Shown here: positions 1-5,747 of the stretch, piece after piece
Layout: each line of letters begins with the position of its first letter
Position numbering within the stretch: the stretch's first letter is position 1
NCBI GenBank assembly: GCA_031288055.1
Contig: JAITSD010000049.1
Location: forward strand, 1-5,848
Direction: 5' to 3'
Length of the DNA stretch: 5,848 nucleotides
From: Candidatus Opitulatrix roisinitermitis
Lineage (GTDB): Bacteria > Actinomycetota > Actinomycetes > Actinomycetales > Bifidobacteriaceae
Notes under the pieces: generated by a model
Seen by the model: the letters and a program-made list of their open reading frames with translations, nothing else
Database searches by the model: none
What the model was told of the DNA's origin: nothing
Position numbers and translations under genes: made by a program

Positions 1-117
1 TTCGCTTCTGCAGCCAATGCGGCCCGCCTCAGTGAGCGGACCATGCGTAAAATTGATAAACTTATCGACGCCGGGAACACGGAAGATATCTTTGATCGAA
101 GCGCAAAAACCTCTTAA
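1..117 (+). pseudogene. IS630-type transposase fragment, helix-turn-helix part
   Basis: This open frame enters from the left edge and stops at TAA 115-117, giving 38 residues. It includes ARLSERTMRKIDKLIDAG followed by EDIFDRSAK. The pattern of a helix-turn-helix (LSERTMRK), a short linker and a 'DRS' segment is what IS630 transposases show just before their second winged-helix region. The expected continuation, RKAKLAGFESEI, is found at 227 in another frame, so I read this as the upstream part of the same transposase cut off after DRSAK. An alternative is the C-terminus of an unrelated DNA-binding protein, such as a ParB-like one, that happens to end here. The fragment is too short to decide firmly. 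Confidence 0.5.
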
Positions 118-203
118 AAGCAAAATAGTCTAAAAAATTAACTAGTAAACTGGATCTGTTACAAATTTAAGGACTGATAAAGGGGACTTTTTGCGCTTCG
201 ATC
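94..203. repeat. 16-bp perfect inverted repeat around a 78-nt insert
   Basis: The 16-mer gatcgaagcgcaaaaa at 94-109 recurs as its exact reverse complement at 188-203, with 78 AT-rich nt between. The left arm lies inside the transposase codons for DRSAK. The right arm lies just upstream of the point where the transposase reading resumes. The pair therefore brackets the sequence that interrupts the gene. It may be a small palindromic insertion, an inverted duplication made by template switching, or the ends of two abutting IS copies. The repeat is directly visible; its origin is inferred. Confidence 0.8.
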
Positions 204-226
204 ATCTTTAAATAAAACATGGCTAA

Positions 227-637
227 AGAAAGGCCAAACTTGCGGGCTTTGAGTCAGAGATCATTGAAGAACTCAAGGCCAAGAACTATCCCACCAGACA
301 AAGTATCGCCGACCTGATTTACGAGAAACTTGGTATTAAGGTTTCGCTGCCAACGATGTCGAGGCTTCTAAAAAAATATAACTTCAAGCTTTTGAAAAGC
401 GGCTCGTTGCCGGCAATGGCAGATCCTGAGAAGCAGCGCACATTCTATCTGGAAGTTTTACTTCCGCTAATGGAGAAGGCCAAAAAGGGTACCATTGCCT
501 TGTTGTCCGTTGACGCCGCTCATTTTGTTATGGGCTGGGAGTATCTTAGCCAAATCTGGTATCAAACTCGCCGATACCCACCTCTTCACGATGCCCCAAC
601 GGACCGGATGTGTTGCCAGAAGCGGCAAGATGATTAA
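227..637 (+). pseudogene. IS630-type transposase fragment, central part
   Basis: Frame 2 is open from just after a TAA at 224-226 to TGA-type termination at 637, with the first in-frame ATG at 356. The true reading starts further upstream: 227-355 encodes RKAKLAGFESEIIEELKAKN and YPTRQSIADLIYEKLGI, a typical IS630 winged-helix region. After it come MSRLLKKYNFKLLKSGSLPA, DPEKQRTFY, and SVDAAHFVMG, whose Asp (codon 512-514) is the first residue of the DDE triad. Beyond about 545 the similarity decays (WEYLSQIWYQTRRY and then unrelated residues), and a frame change leads to the scrap SGKMINSYNMLG in frame 3 at 621-689. No start codon with a ribosome binding site is seen. It is not expected to make an active protein. 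An annotator might call 356-637 a 93-residue hypothetical protein. Confidence 0.68.
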
Positions 638-777
638 CAGTTACAATATGTTAGGGATGGACAAAACCAACCAGACGCCCCAGGATTGATATTTGCTTAT
701 GTGTAATAATACGTAAAGAGAAGTGTGCCTTATGCGGGTTCACTGTGAGAGTGAAACAGTCTCTATCAAGCATATTC

Positions 778-794
778 TTTCCGGCTGCTAAAAC
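778..794. repeat. 17-nt exact copy of TPP-gene sequence (partner at 2472-2488)
   Basis: The plus-strand string tttccggctgctaaaac occurs here and again at 2472-2488, inside the TPP-enzyme gene, where the reverse strand encodes VLAAGN (residues 401-406) near the start of the C-terminal cofactor-binding domain. Flanking bases do not match convincingly. An exact 17-mer shared within under 6 kb is unlikely by chance, so it may be debris of an earlier recombination or copying event. It has no known function. Confidence 0.6.
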
Positions 795-803
795 TCTTCA
801 AAG

Positions 804-874
804 GCTACGACCACTAGAGCTGTCAAGAATATTAGCGTAGCGCAGCAGCCCTTGACAGCTCTAATGGTCGTAGC
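804..874. repeat. Large hairpin with 24-bp arms
   Basis: Arms at 804-827 and 851-874 are reverse complements at 23 of 24 positions; the only mismatch is C814 against A864. A 23-nt loop separates them. The arms contain gagctgtcaag and its complement cttgacagctc. It lies downstream of the leftward operon and would be transcribed if transcription runs past the stop codon, but no T-run follows on either strand, so a classical terminator is unlikely. The arms resemble terminal inverted repeats placed almost back to back, or a tiny non-autonomous palindromic element. The right arm contains a perfect -35 hexamer TTGACA (852-857), with AATATA 17 nt and TATAAG 19 nt downstream. A rightward promoter running antisense to the operon is therefore conceivable. 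Confidence 0.85.
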
Positions 875-962
875 AATATAAGTATAGCGGGTAGAAAGAA
901 ATACCTTAAATAGTACATATAAAAAAAAGAAAATCTTCTAAAAATTTTTAAAAGTTATAATT

Positions 963-1853
963 TTAACTTTCTCTCCAAAAATAACGTAATTTTTTTGCAT
1001 TTATCTGTTCTTCCTTGCTAATTATGCGGTCATTATTTCCTAAAATTATTGGTATTTGTCTAATATAATTTACCAAGGTTTCTAAACCTCTAGGTTCCAA
1101 GCTGAATGCTTGATCAGAACCATATAGGGCGTGACTTATTGTAATATGTCGTTCTATTGCTACTGCTCCCATTAAAACAGCGATAACACCAGGTAACATC
1201 GTCATTTCATGTCCACTATAACCTATAGGACAATTAAAACGATTTCTCATCTCAACAATTTGTCTCATATTTAATGATTCATTTAGAGCTGGATATTCAG
1301 ATACACAATGCATAAGAATAAAAGGACAATTAGCATTTTTAAATCGAGCAACTACATTTTCAATCATTTTATAGTCACTCATTCCAGTTCCGATAAATGT
1401 TATTTTTTTTTCAGATATTATTTCATCAATAAATTCATAATGTGTAAGCATTGCTGAAGCAATTTTATTGTAAAGTAAATTATATTGCCTTAAAAAATGT
1501 AAACTTGGTATATCCCAAGCTGATGCAAACCAAATTATACCTTTTTCTTTGCAATATCGATTTATTTCATCATATTGGTCTTGACCCAATTCTAAACCCT
1601 CTTTTTGAGCTCTCTGTGTATTTCCCCATGGACTCTCCCTTGGGCTAGCCAAAAATTCAGGTGTATAAACAATATCAATAGTTCTTTTTTGAAATTTAAC
1701 AGCATCACATTGTTTTTCAACAGCTAAATCAATCATCTGGCGGACTAGATCCATTTCACCATTATGATTTATGCCTATTTCAGCTATCAAAAATGGTTTT
1801 TTTATTATTGGCCATGGTTTAGATTGAATAAAATATTCATAAAAATTTTTCAA
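963..1853 (-). CDS. NeuB-family sugar acid synthase lacking the SAF domain
   Basis: This is probably a phosphoenolpyruvate-dependent aldol-type synthase that condenses PEP with an aldose or hexosamine to make a 2-keto-3-deoxy sugar acid (sialic acid synthase / N-acetylneuraminate synthase family, cytosolic). Visible motifs on the TIM barrel are AEIGINHNG (residues 24-32), KFQ (53-55), a PWG-containing loop (75-77), SAWD (111-114), KIAS (130-133), MHCVSEYPA (181-189), GYSGHE (211-216), IERHIT (233-238) and DQAFSLEP (247-254). H215 and H236 are the expected metal-binding histidines. The protein is 296 residues, against roughly 340-350 for classical NeuB, and ends at KKLRYFWRES, where the C-terminal SAF/antifreeze-like domain would begin. 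Substrate is unknown. It is the last gene of the operon, 17 nt after the TPP gene. The start is TTG, chosen because an AAGGAG site lies 6 nt upstream and the N-terminus leads directly into the barrel. It could instead act on a non-sialic substrate. Confidence 0.88.
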   Translation of the reverse strand: MKNFYEYFIQSKPWPIIKKPFLIAEIGINHNGEMDLVRQMIDLAVEKQCDAVKFQKRTIDIVYTPEFLASPRESPWGNTQRAQKEGLELGQDQYDEINRYCKEKGIIWFASAWDIPSLHFLRQYNLLYNKIASAMLTHYEFIDEIISEKKITFIGTGMSDYKMIENVVARFKNANCPFILMHCVSEYPALNESLNMRQIVEMRNRFNCPIGYSGHEMTMLPGVIAVLMGAVAIERHITISHALYGSDQAFSLEPRGLETLVNYIRQIPIILGNNDRIISKEEQINAKKLRYFWRES

Positions 1854-1859
1854 ATTTTA

Positions 1860-1865
1860 CTCCTT
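1860..1865 (-). promoter_or_regulatory. Shine-Dalgarno site for the NeuB-like gene
   Basis: On the minus strand this reads AAGGAG, followed by 6 nt and then the TTG start codon at 1851-1853. It is the only strong ribosome binding site in the operon and it decides the non-ATG start. It lies in the 17-nt gap after the TPP-enzyme stop codon. Confidence 0.85.
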
Positions 1866-1870
1866 ATAAT

Positions 1871-3688
1871 TTAAATATCAAAATTATTATAATAAACAAA
1901 ATTATCTTTTAATTCTTTACGCGATAAAAGGGGGGTCATATCTTCTGGAGGTGAAGATACTAAAGTTCCATCTAATAAACGTTTAGATGAAACTTTTGGT
2001 TCAAATGGCTGATTAGGATCTAATCTCGCAATAATCACAAGTGGACCCAATTCTTTTAGAGCTATATCTAGATTCTCAACAAAGTTTTCTCCTATTATTT
2101 CGACTGTTTTTAGTCCAAAAGATTCACATATTTTTAAGAAATTAGGAAAACTAAGGCCAGATTCTACACTATTACCAATTTCACGGCCAAAAATATATTT
2201 TTGAGTCTGACGCATAGAAACATATCCATTATTTTCTAATATTACTAATATTATAGATAGGTTATTTTGAATCAACGTTTGTAATTCCTGTAAATTCATC
2301 ATTAAACTACCATCACCTTCCAAAACAATAATTCGCTTTCCGATTGCTCCTATAGCTGCTCCTATTCCTGCCGGTAAACTAAAACCCATTGAGCCACAGC
2401 CTAAATTTGAAAAAAATCTTTGGCCACGCTTGCTGGCACCTGCCTGTTTAGGTATAATACTTGAGGATGCGTTTCCGGCTGCTAAAACATCATTTTCTGT
2501 TAGTCGAGCAAAAAGTTCTTCAATAAACCAATATGGATTTATTCGTCCATCAGGCCTAACCGTACGCATTGATTTTAAGACTGTAGGAAATTTTTTTAAA
2601 CGTTTCCGACATTCAATAAACCAACTCGATTGGTGACTAAAATCACATTTTTTCGATGCCTTAAGGATAGCCAATAAAAAAGAATTTACTCCTGCTAACA
2701 CAGCTTCGTCAGCAATTTGACATGGCTTTTCAAATTCTGTTGAGTCTTCGTCTACAACAATTTTATAGGCATTCCGGCCCAGCATAGGCCAATTATAAGT
2801 CACCAAAGAAAGATAACAACGGACTCCTAAAAAGAGCAGCAAATCAGCATTTTGAACATTAAGATTTCCAGCTCTAGTTCCTAACGTTCCCATCTCACCA
2901 GCGTATTGCGGATGATCAGTTGTCAAAGTATCTTGAGGGCCTGTTGCAACTAAAGGACAACCAAACCGTTGTGCAACAAATTCAAAATTATTAACTGCAT
3001 CCGGCCCCGCTTCACGTACCCCAGGTCCGATAACTATTAAAGGTCGTTCGGCTTGAACAAAACGGGTAACGATTGATTTAGCGCAAGGTAGCAAATCAAG
3101 AGGTACAGGAGTAACTGGTCTATAGGAAGGTAAATTTTCCGCATTTATGGTGGCTGATTGAATGTCTAAAGGGATTTCAAGCCAAACCGGTCCAGGTCTA
3201 GCTTGGGTTGCCAAATTAAATGCTTTCTCAAGTTCAAAGCGAATGCGAGATGGATCTGTTATACGCCTAGCGTATTTTGTTATTGGAGTTGCTAAAGCTA
3301 TAGAGTCTACTTCTTGTTCTCCAATTTGGCGCATTGAGGAATTAAATTGATATGTTGAACGTATAAGTTCGAGTTTACTTTGCCCCGCTATAACGATCAT
3401 TGGGATAGAATCTGTATAAGCGCTAAAAACACCGGTCAAGGAATTAATTGAGCCAGGACCTGCGGTAACGCAAACAAGAGCGGGGCTACCTGTAACATGA
3501 CCATAACCCTCGGCTGCAAAGGCAGCGGCCTGTTCATGGTGACAGCAGATTTTACGTATACGCTTTTCACCTAACAAGGCATCGTTTAGATGCATAGCCA
3601 TGCCACCTGTTACCAAGAAAGCAACTTTAATATTCCAATCTGCTAATGTATTTATTATAAAATCAGCAAGTCTTATTTTATTTTTCAT
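1871..3688 (-). CDS. Acetolactate-synthase-like TPP-dependent enzyme
   Basis: A cytosolic thiamine pyrophosphate enzyme with the three-domain fold of acetolactate synthase and related decarboxylases/carboligases. The N-terminal pyrimidine-binding domain has HHEQ (50-53, E52 the likely cofactor-activating Glu), TAGPGS (75-80) and RPGPVWLEIPLD (164-175). The middle domain spans about residues 200-345 (PLIVIGPG at 216-223). The C-terminal cofactor domain has GDG at 458-460 and NN at 486-487, the usual spacing for the GDG...NN magnesium-diphosphate motif. It has 605 residues, normal for the family. The tail (DGTLVSSPPEDMTPLL, 573-588) resembles homologues I recall from polysaccharide clusters rather than IlvB. 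No small regulatory subunit gene or other branched-chain amino acid gene is nearby, so valine/isoleucine synthesis is not supported. Inference: it joins or cleaves a C-C bond on a sugar or keto-acid substrate, as YerE does in yersiniose synthesis; an IolD-like hydrolase role is an alternative. It starts 8 nt after the dehydrogenase gene with no clear Shine-Dalgarno site, suggesting translational coupling. Its N-terminal two thirds are richer in G+C than the neighbouring genes. Confidence 0.88.
   Translation of the reverse strand: MKNKIRLADFIINTLADWNIKVAFLVTGGMAMHLNDALLGEKRIRKICCHHEQAAAFAAEGYGHVTGSPALVCVTAGPGSINSLTGVFSAYTDSIPMIVIAGQSKLELIRSTYQFNSSMRQIGEQEVDSIALATPITKYARRITDPSRIRFELEKAFNLATQARPGPVWLEIPLDIQSATINAENLPSYRPVTPVPLDLLPCAKSIVTRFVQAERPLIVIGPGVREAGPDAVNNFEFVAQRFGCPLVATGPQDTLTTDHPQYAGEMGTLGTRAGNLNVQNADLLLFLGVRCYLSLVTYNWPMLGRNAYKIVVDEDSTEFEKPCQIADEAVLAGVNSFLLAILKASKKCDFSHQSSWFIECRKRLKKFPTVLKSMRTVRPDGRINPYWFIEELFARLTENDVLAAGNASSSIIPKQAGASKRGQRFFSNLGCGSMGFSLPAGIGAAIGAIGKRIIVLEGDGSLMMNLQELQTLIQNNLSIILVILENNGYVSMRQTQKYIFGREIGNSVESGLSFPNFLKICESFGLKTVEIIGENFVENLDIALKELGPLVIIARLDPNQPFEPKVSSKRLLDGTLVSSPPEDMTPLLSRKELKDNFVYYNNFDI
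2472..2488. repeat. Partner copy of the 17-nt repeat at 778-794
   Basis: This copy sits in frame within the TPP-enzyme gene and encodes most of VLAAGN on the minus strand. It is presumably the original, since it belongs to a conserved coding region; the copy at 778-794 is non-coding. Confidence 0.6.
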
Positions 3689-3696
3689 TTTTTTAT

Positions 3697-4752
3697 CTAA
3701 TATGGTTTAAATTCTTTATAATTTACTTCACATCTAGCTAATATAGAATGTTTTGCGGCTAATGCCATTTTCAGACTAATGGCAGCCTCTTTTATACTAA
3801 CGATAGGAGAAATAGAACCGGAGTTAACTTCTAAAAAATGTTTTGTAAGATCAATAAACATTTTATTTCTAGAAAAATTTAGATAAGAAAATATATTTTT
3901 TGTTAAACGTTTATTATCAGTCACAATTAAATCATTACACTCTGAATTCCAATAAATTGTTCCACGATCACCAACTATTGAAACTGATCGCTCAGAAGGA
4001 TATCGTAAGTAATCTAATTGTATAGAAACCGGTATTGAACTAGAATTATATAAATATCTCATCAAAATTATTACACTATCTTCTACATTAATATCTAAAT
4101 CACTTAATTTACCGCCAACTGCATAAATACTTTCAGGAGGACCAAAAAACCAAGCAGCCAAATCAAATTCATGAATTTGGGTAACCAATGCACCACCCCC
4201 TAAATCATTTCTGGCAGCATAACTTTGACGATAATCTTCATATGGGTGCCAAAAAGGAAGATATTCACCGTTAACAAAGTTAGCAGAAACTAAATTACCA
4301 ATTAATTTTTTTTCTAAAATTGATTTTATCTCTTTCATTGCTGGATGAAAACGAAATTGATAACCAATTAATGTTCTATTTTTATTTTTTGAATTAGTAT
4401 TTAATAAATCTTCTACACCTTCCCAATTAGAACTGAGCGGTTTTTCAATAAAAATTGAACAATTATTTTTCATAGCTAATTTTGCATTTGTTATATGAAA
4501 TATAGATGGATTAGTAATATATACTAAATCAGGGTTATTATTCAAAGCTAAATCTATATTTTCAAATTCAAGAATATTATATTTATTTATTAAATCTTCT
4601 GTTGTACCATTTATTTCCATTTTTTCATTTAAAAACGGAACTTTTTTAATTCTTCTAACTGCTAATATCTCAGGTAAAGTGGGTAACAGTTGTATAATAT
4701 TTCTTAAATGACGTTGCCCGATTGAACCTAACCCGATAAATAGTATTTTCAT
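3697..4752 (-). CDS. Gfo/Idh/MocA family NAD(P)-dependent oxidoreductase
   Basis: A soluble sugar or cyclitol dehydrogenase of 351 residues. The N-terminal Rossmann fold has the dinucleotide motif GLGSIGQRHL (7-16). D75 with TNPSIFH (80-86) and EKP (103-105, Lys being the conserved catalytic residue) follow. In the C-terminal substrate domain GGGALVTQIHEFDLAAWFFG (185-204) carries the conserved His-x-x-Asp pair (H194, D197). These features define the family but not the substrate; relatives oxidise hydroxyls of nucleotide sugars, myo-inositol or free sugars using NAD(P). It follows the isomerase gene by 2 nt and precedes the TPP-enzyme gene by 8 nt, so it should be co-expressed with both. No Shine-Dalgarno site is visible, but the start at ATG 4752 places the Rossmann motif at the usual position. 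Base composition is AT-rich, and the short insert SKNKNR near 121-126 looks like drift. Confidence 0.9.
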   Translation of the reverse strand: MKILFIGLGSIGQRHLRNIIQLLPTLPEILAVRRIKKVPFLNEKMEINGTTEDLINKYNILEFENIDLALNNNPDLVYITNPSIFHITNAKLAMKNNCSIFIEKPLSSNWEGVEDLLNTNSKNKNRTLIGYQFRFHPAMKEIKSILEKKLIGNLVSANFVNGEYLPFWHPYEDYRQSYAARNDLGGGALVTQIHEFDLAAWFFGPPESIYAVGGKLSDLDINVEDSVIILMRYLYNSSSIPVSIQLDYLRYPSERSVSIVGDRGTIYWNSECNDLIVTDNKRLTKNIFSYLNFSRNKMFIDLTKHFLEVNSGSISPIVSIKEAAISLKMALAAKHSILARCEVNYKEFKPY

Positions 4753-4754
4753 AA

Positions 4755-5591
4755 TTATTTTATATTATTTATAGTTTTTAAAAAATTAATATTATTTTTT
4801 ATACAATTAATCCAACTGGGGAATACAGGAGTTTCAAGCGTAAATTTACCACTATATCCAGATTCAATTGCAAAATTTAAAAATGCAATGATTGGAGTAT
4901 CTCCTTCTCCTAAATCAACACTATCTCCATTTATTCGACGATCTTTAATATGTATAACCCGAATATATTGTTTTAAAATTTTAAAATCTGATATAATATT
5001 ATAGCCTAAAAAAAAAGCATTACCTATATCGTAACATATGTTAATTTTATCATTATTTAAGTAATTTATTAGTTTTAAGATTTCAATAGATGATAAAGAT
5101 AATTCTAAATTAAAAAAACATTTATTATTAATCTCGTTTAAATTTTTTTTCAAATATATATATTTATTTATATTAAATATTATATCTTCTATTTCACAAA
5201 ATGGAATATTAATATCAGATATACCTATTGAATATGCATGATCTATTACGGTATTTAATTTTAAAATTGAATTTTGAGTATTTATATTCTCAATTGGCAA
5301 TAATAAATGATTATTAATTAGAAAATGAGCACATAATGTTTCAATTTTAATATTATTTTTTAATGCAATTAATTTAATTTCTTCCATCAAACCTAGGTCG
5401 CTTAAAGGATTGTCCAGCCAATCACCTTCATCGACTAACCACTCAATAAATTTGAATCCTAATTCATTAGCCCGGCAAAATTCGTCACGCCATTGAGTAT
5501 AGGGAAATGTTTGTAGATACCCAATTTTTTTGGGAGATAAACGACCCTGCATTATTCCTAAACTTATAGTATTTAATATAGTTTTATGCAT
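4755..5591 (-). CDS. Sugar phosphate isomerase/epimerase family TIM barrel
   Basis: A 278-residue protein of the xylose-isomerase-like TIM barrel superfamily (AP endonuclease 2-type fold). Evidence is GIMQGRLSP (12-20), FIEWL (48-52), CAHFL (87-91), LELSL (162-166, E163), CYDIGNAFFLG (186-196, D188), VIHIKDR (212-218, H214), LGEGDTP (227-233) and TLETP (251-255, E253). E163, D188, H214 and E253 fit the usual divalent-metal set of these isomerases/epimerases. Function is inferred to be isomerisation or epimerisation of a sugar or keto-sugar feeding the adjacent dehydrogenase; IolE/IolI-like dehydratase or isomerase chemistry is also possible. It is the first visible gene of the leftward operon. 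The start at 5591 is the first ATG after an in-frame TAG (complement of 5598-5600), and no good Shine-Dalgarno site is seen. The middle of the gene is extremely AT-rich (14 G/C in 5101-5220), whereas its 5' part near 5401-5460 is about 38% G+C. The reading frame stays intact. Confidence 0.85.
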   Translation of the reverse strand: MHKTILNTISLGIMQGRLSPKKIGYLQTFPYTQWRDEFCRANELGFKFIEWLVDEGDWLDNPLSDLGLMEEIKLIALKNNIKIETLCAHFLINNHLLLPIENINTQNSILKLNTVIDHAYSIGISDINIPFCEIEDIIFNINKYIYLKKNLNEINNKCFFNLELSLSSIEILKLINYLNNDKINICYDIGNAFFLGYNIISDFKILKQYIRVIHIKDRRINGDSVDLGEGDTPIIAFLNFAIESGYSGKFTLETPVFPSWINCIKNNINFLKTINNIK

Positions 5592-5692
5592 TATTTTCTA
5601 AAAATATTTTTAATACTCATAAATGTAAAAAAATTGTTAGTCATTTTCTTCGAACTAGTGTGTTGCCTCTAAGTTGAAGGACTTCGAGTGAT

Positions 5693-5720
5693 TTTATATT
5701 AAGATACCATTGTTGTTTAA
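5693..5720 (-). promoter_or_regulatory. Weak leftward promoter candidate for the operon
   Basis: On the minus strand TTAAAC (5715-5720) and TATAAA (5693-5698) are separated by 16 nt, about 100 nt before the isomerase start codon. The -10 box is good (5 of 6), but the -35 box matches only 3 of 6, and AT-rich DNA gives many such hits. The -35 box overlaps the hairpin at 5717-5747. Confidence 0.2.
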
Positions 5721-5747
5721 GGTGGGGACCCAATGTCCACAACTTAA
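5717..5747. repeat. Imperfect hairpin upstream of the operon
   Basis: ttaag (5717-5721) pairs with cttaa (5743-5747) and gtgg (5722-5725) with ccac (5737-5740), with a 2-nt bulge and an 11-nt central loop. It could be an operator, an IS end or a leader structure. Only the complementarity is directly visible. Confidence 0.4.

Larger units (their letters stand above)
1..689 (+). mobile_element. Decayed IS630-family insertion sequence remnant
   Basis: Three pieces in plus-strand order look like one IS630-type transposase broken by an insert and frame changes: a helix-turn-helix segment in frame 1 (1-117), a central winged-helix and DDE-start segment in frame 2 (227-637), and a scrap in frame 3 (621-689) reading SGKMINSYNMLG, which resembles the SGR-x-RYNVLG stretch after the first catalytic Asp. 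The second and third DDE residues are absent and the C-terminal half is missing, so the element is dead. The 5' end lies outside the window. No clean terminal inverted repeat or TA target duplication could be fixed. Its G+C is visibly higher than that of the neighbouring operon. Family assignment rests on motif memory, not on a search. Confidence 0.62.
690..962. other. Intergenic region without a gene, with hairpin and repeat
   Basis: No credible coding region is seen on either strand between the IS remnant and the end of the NeuB-like gene. The region contains a small 6-bp hairpin at 739-755 (ttcact/agtgaa), a 17-nt copy of TPP-gene sequence at 778-794 and a large hairpin at 804-874. Just past the NeuB-like stop codon, read leftward, there is a weak stem (928-939, 4 bp) followed by a run of T in the leftward transcript (921-928 is all A on the plus strand). 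This could act as a poor intrinsic terminator for the operon, but the stem is too short for confidence. Confidence 0.55.

Noticed and set aside
723..760. Resemblance of a stretch with 'ttatgcggg' to group II intron domain V
   Set aside because: Only a 6-bp stem (739-755) forms; the conserved domain V helix and any reverse transcriptase are absent.
1451..1648. Plus-strand open frames of 62-68 codons at 1451-1648, 2430-2636 and 3162-3350
   Set aside because: They lie antisense to well-supported genes, have no recognisable motifs or ribosome binding sites, and are explained as shadows of the minus-strand frames.
963..1853. Assigning the gene symbol neuB, legI or pseI
   Set aside because: The protein lacks the SAF domain and no companion sialic, legionaminic or pseudaminic acid genes are in the window, so the substrate cannot be named.
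1871..3688. Assigning the gene symbol ilvB or iolD
   Set aside because: Superfamily motifs do not separate these functions, and the context fits neither branched-chain amino acid synthesis nor a complete inositol pathway.
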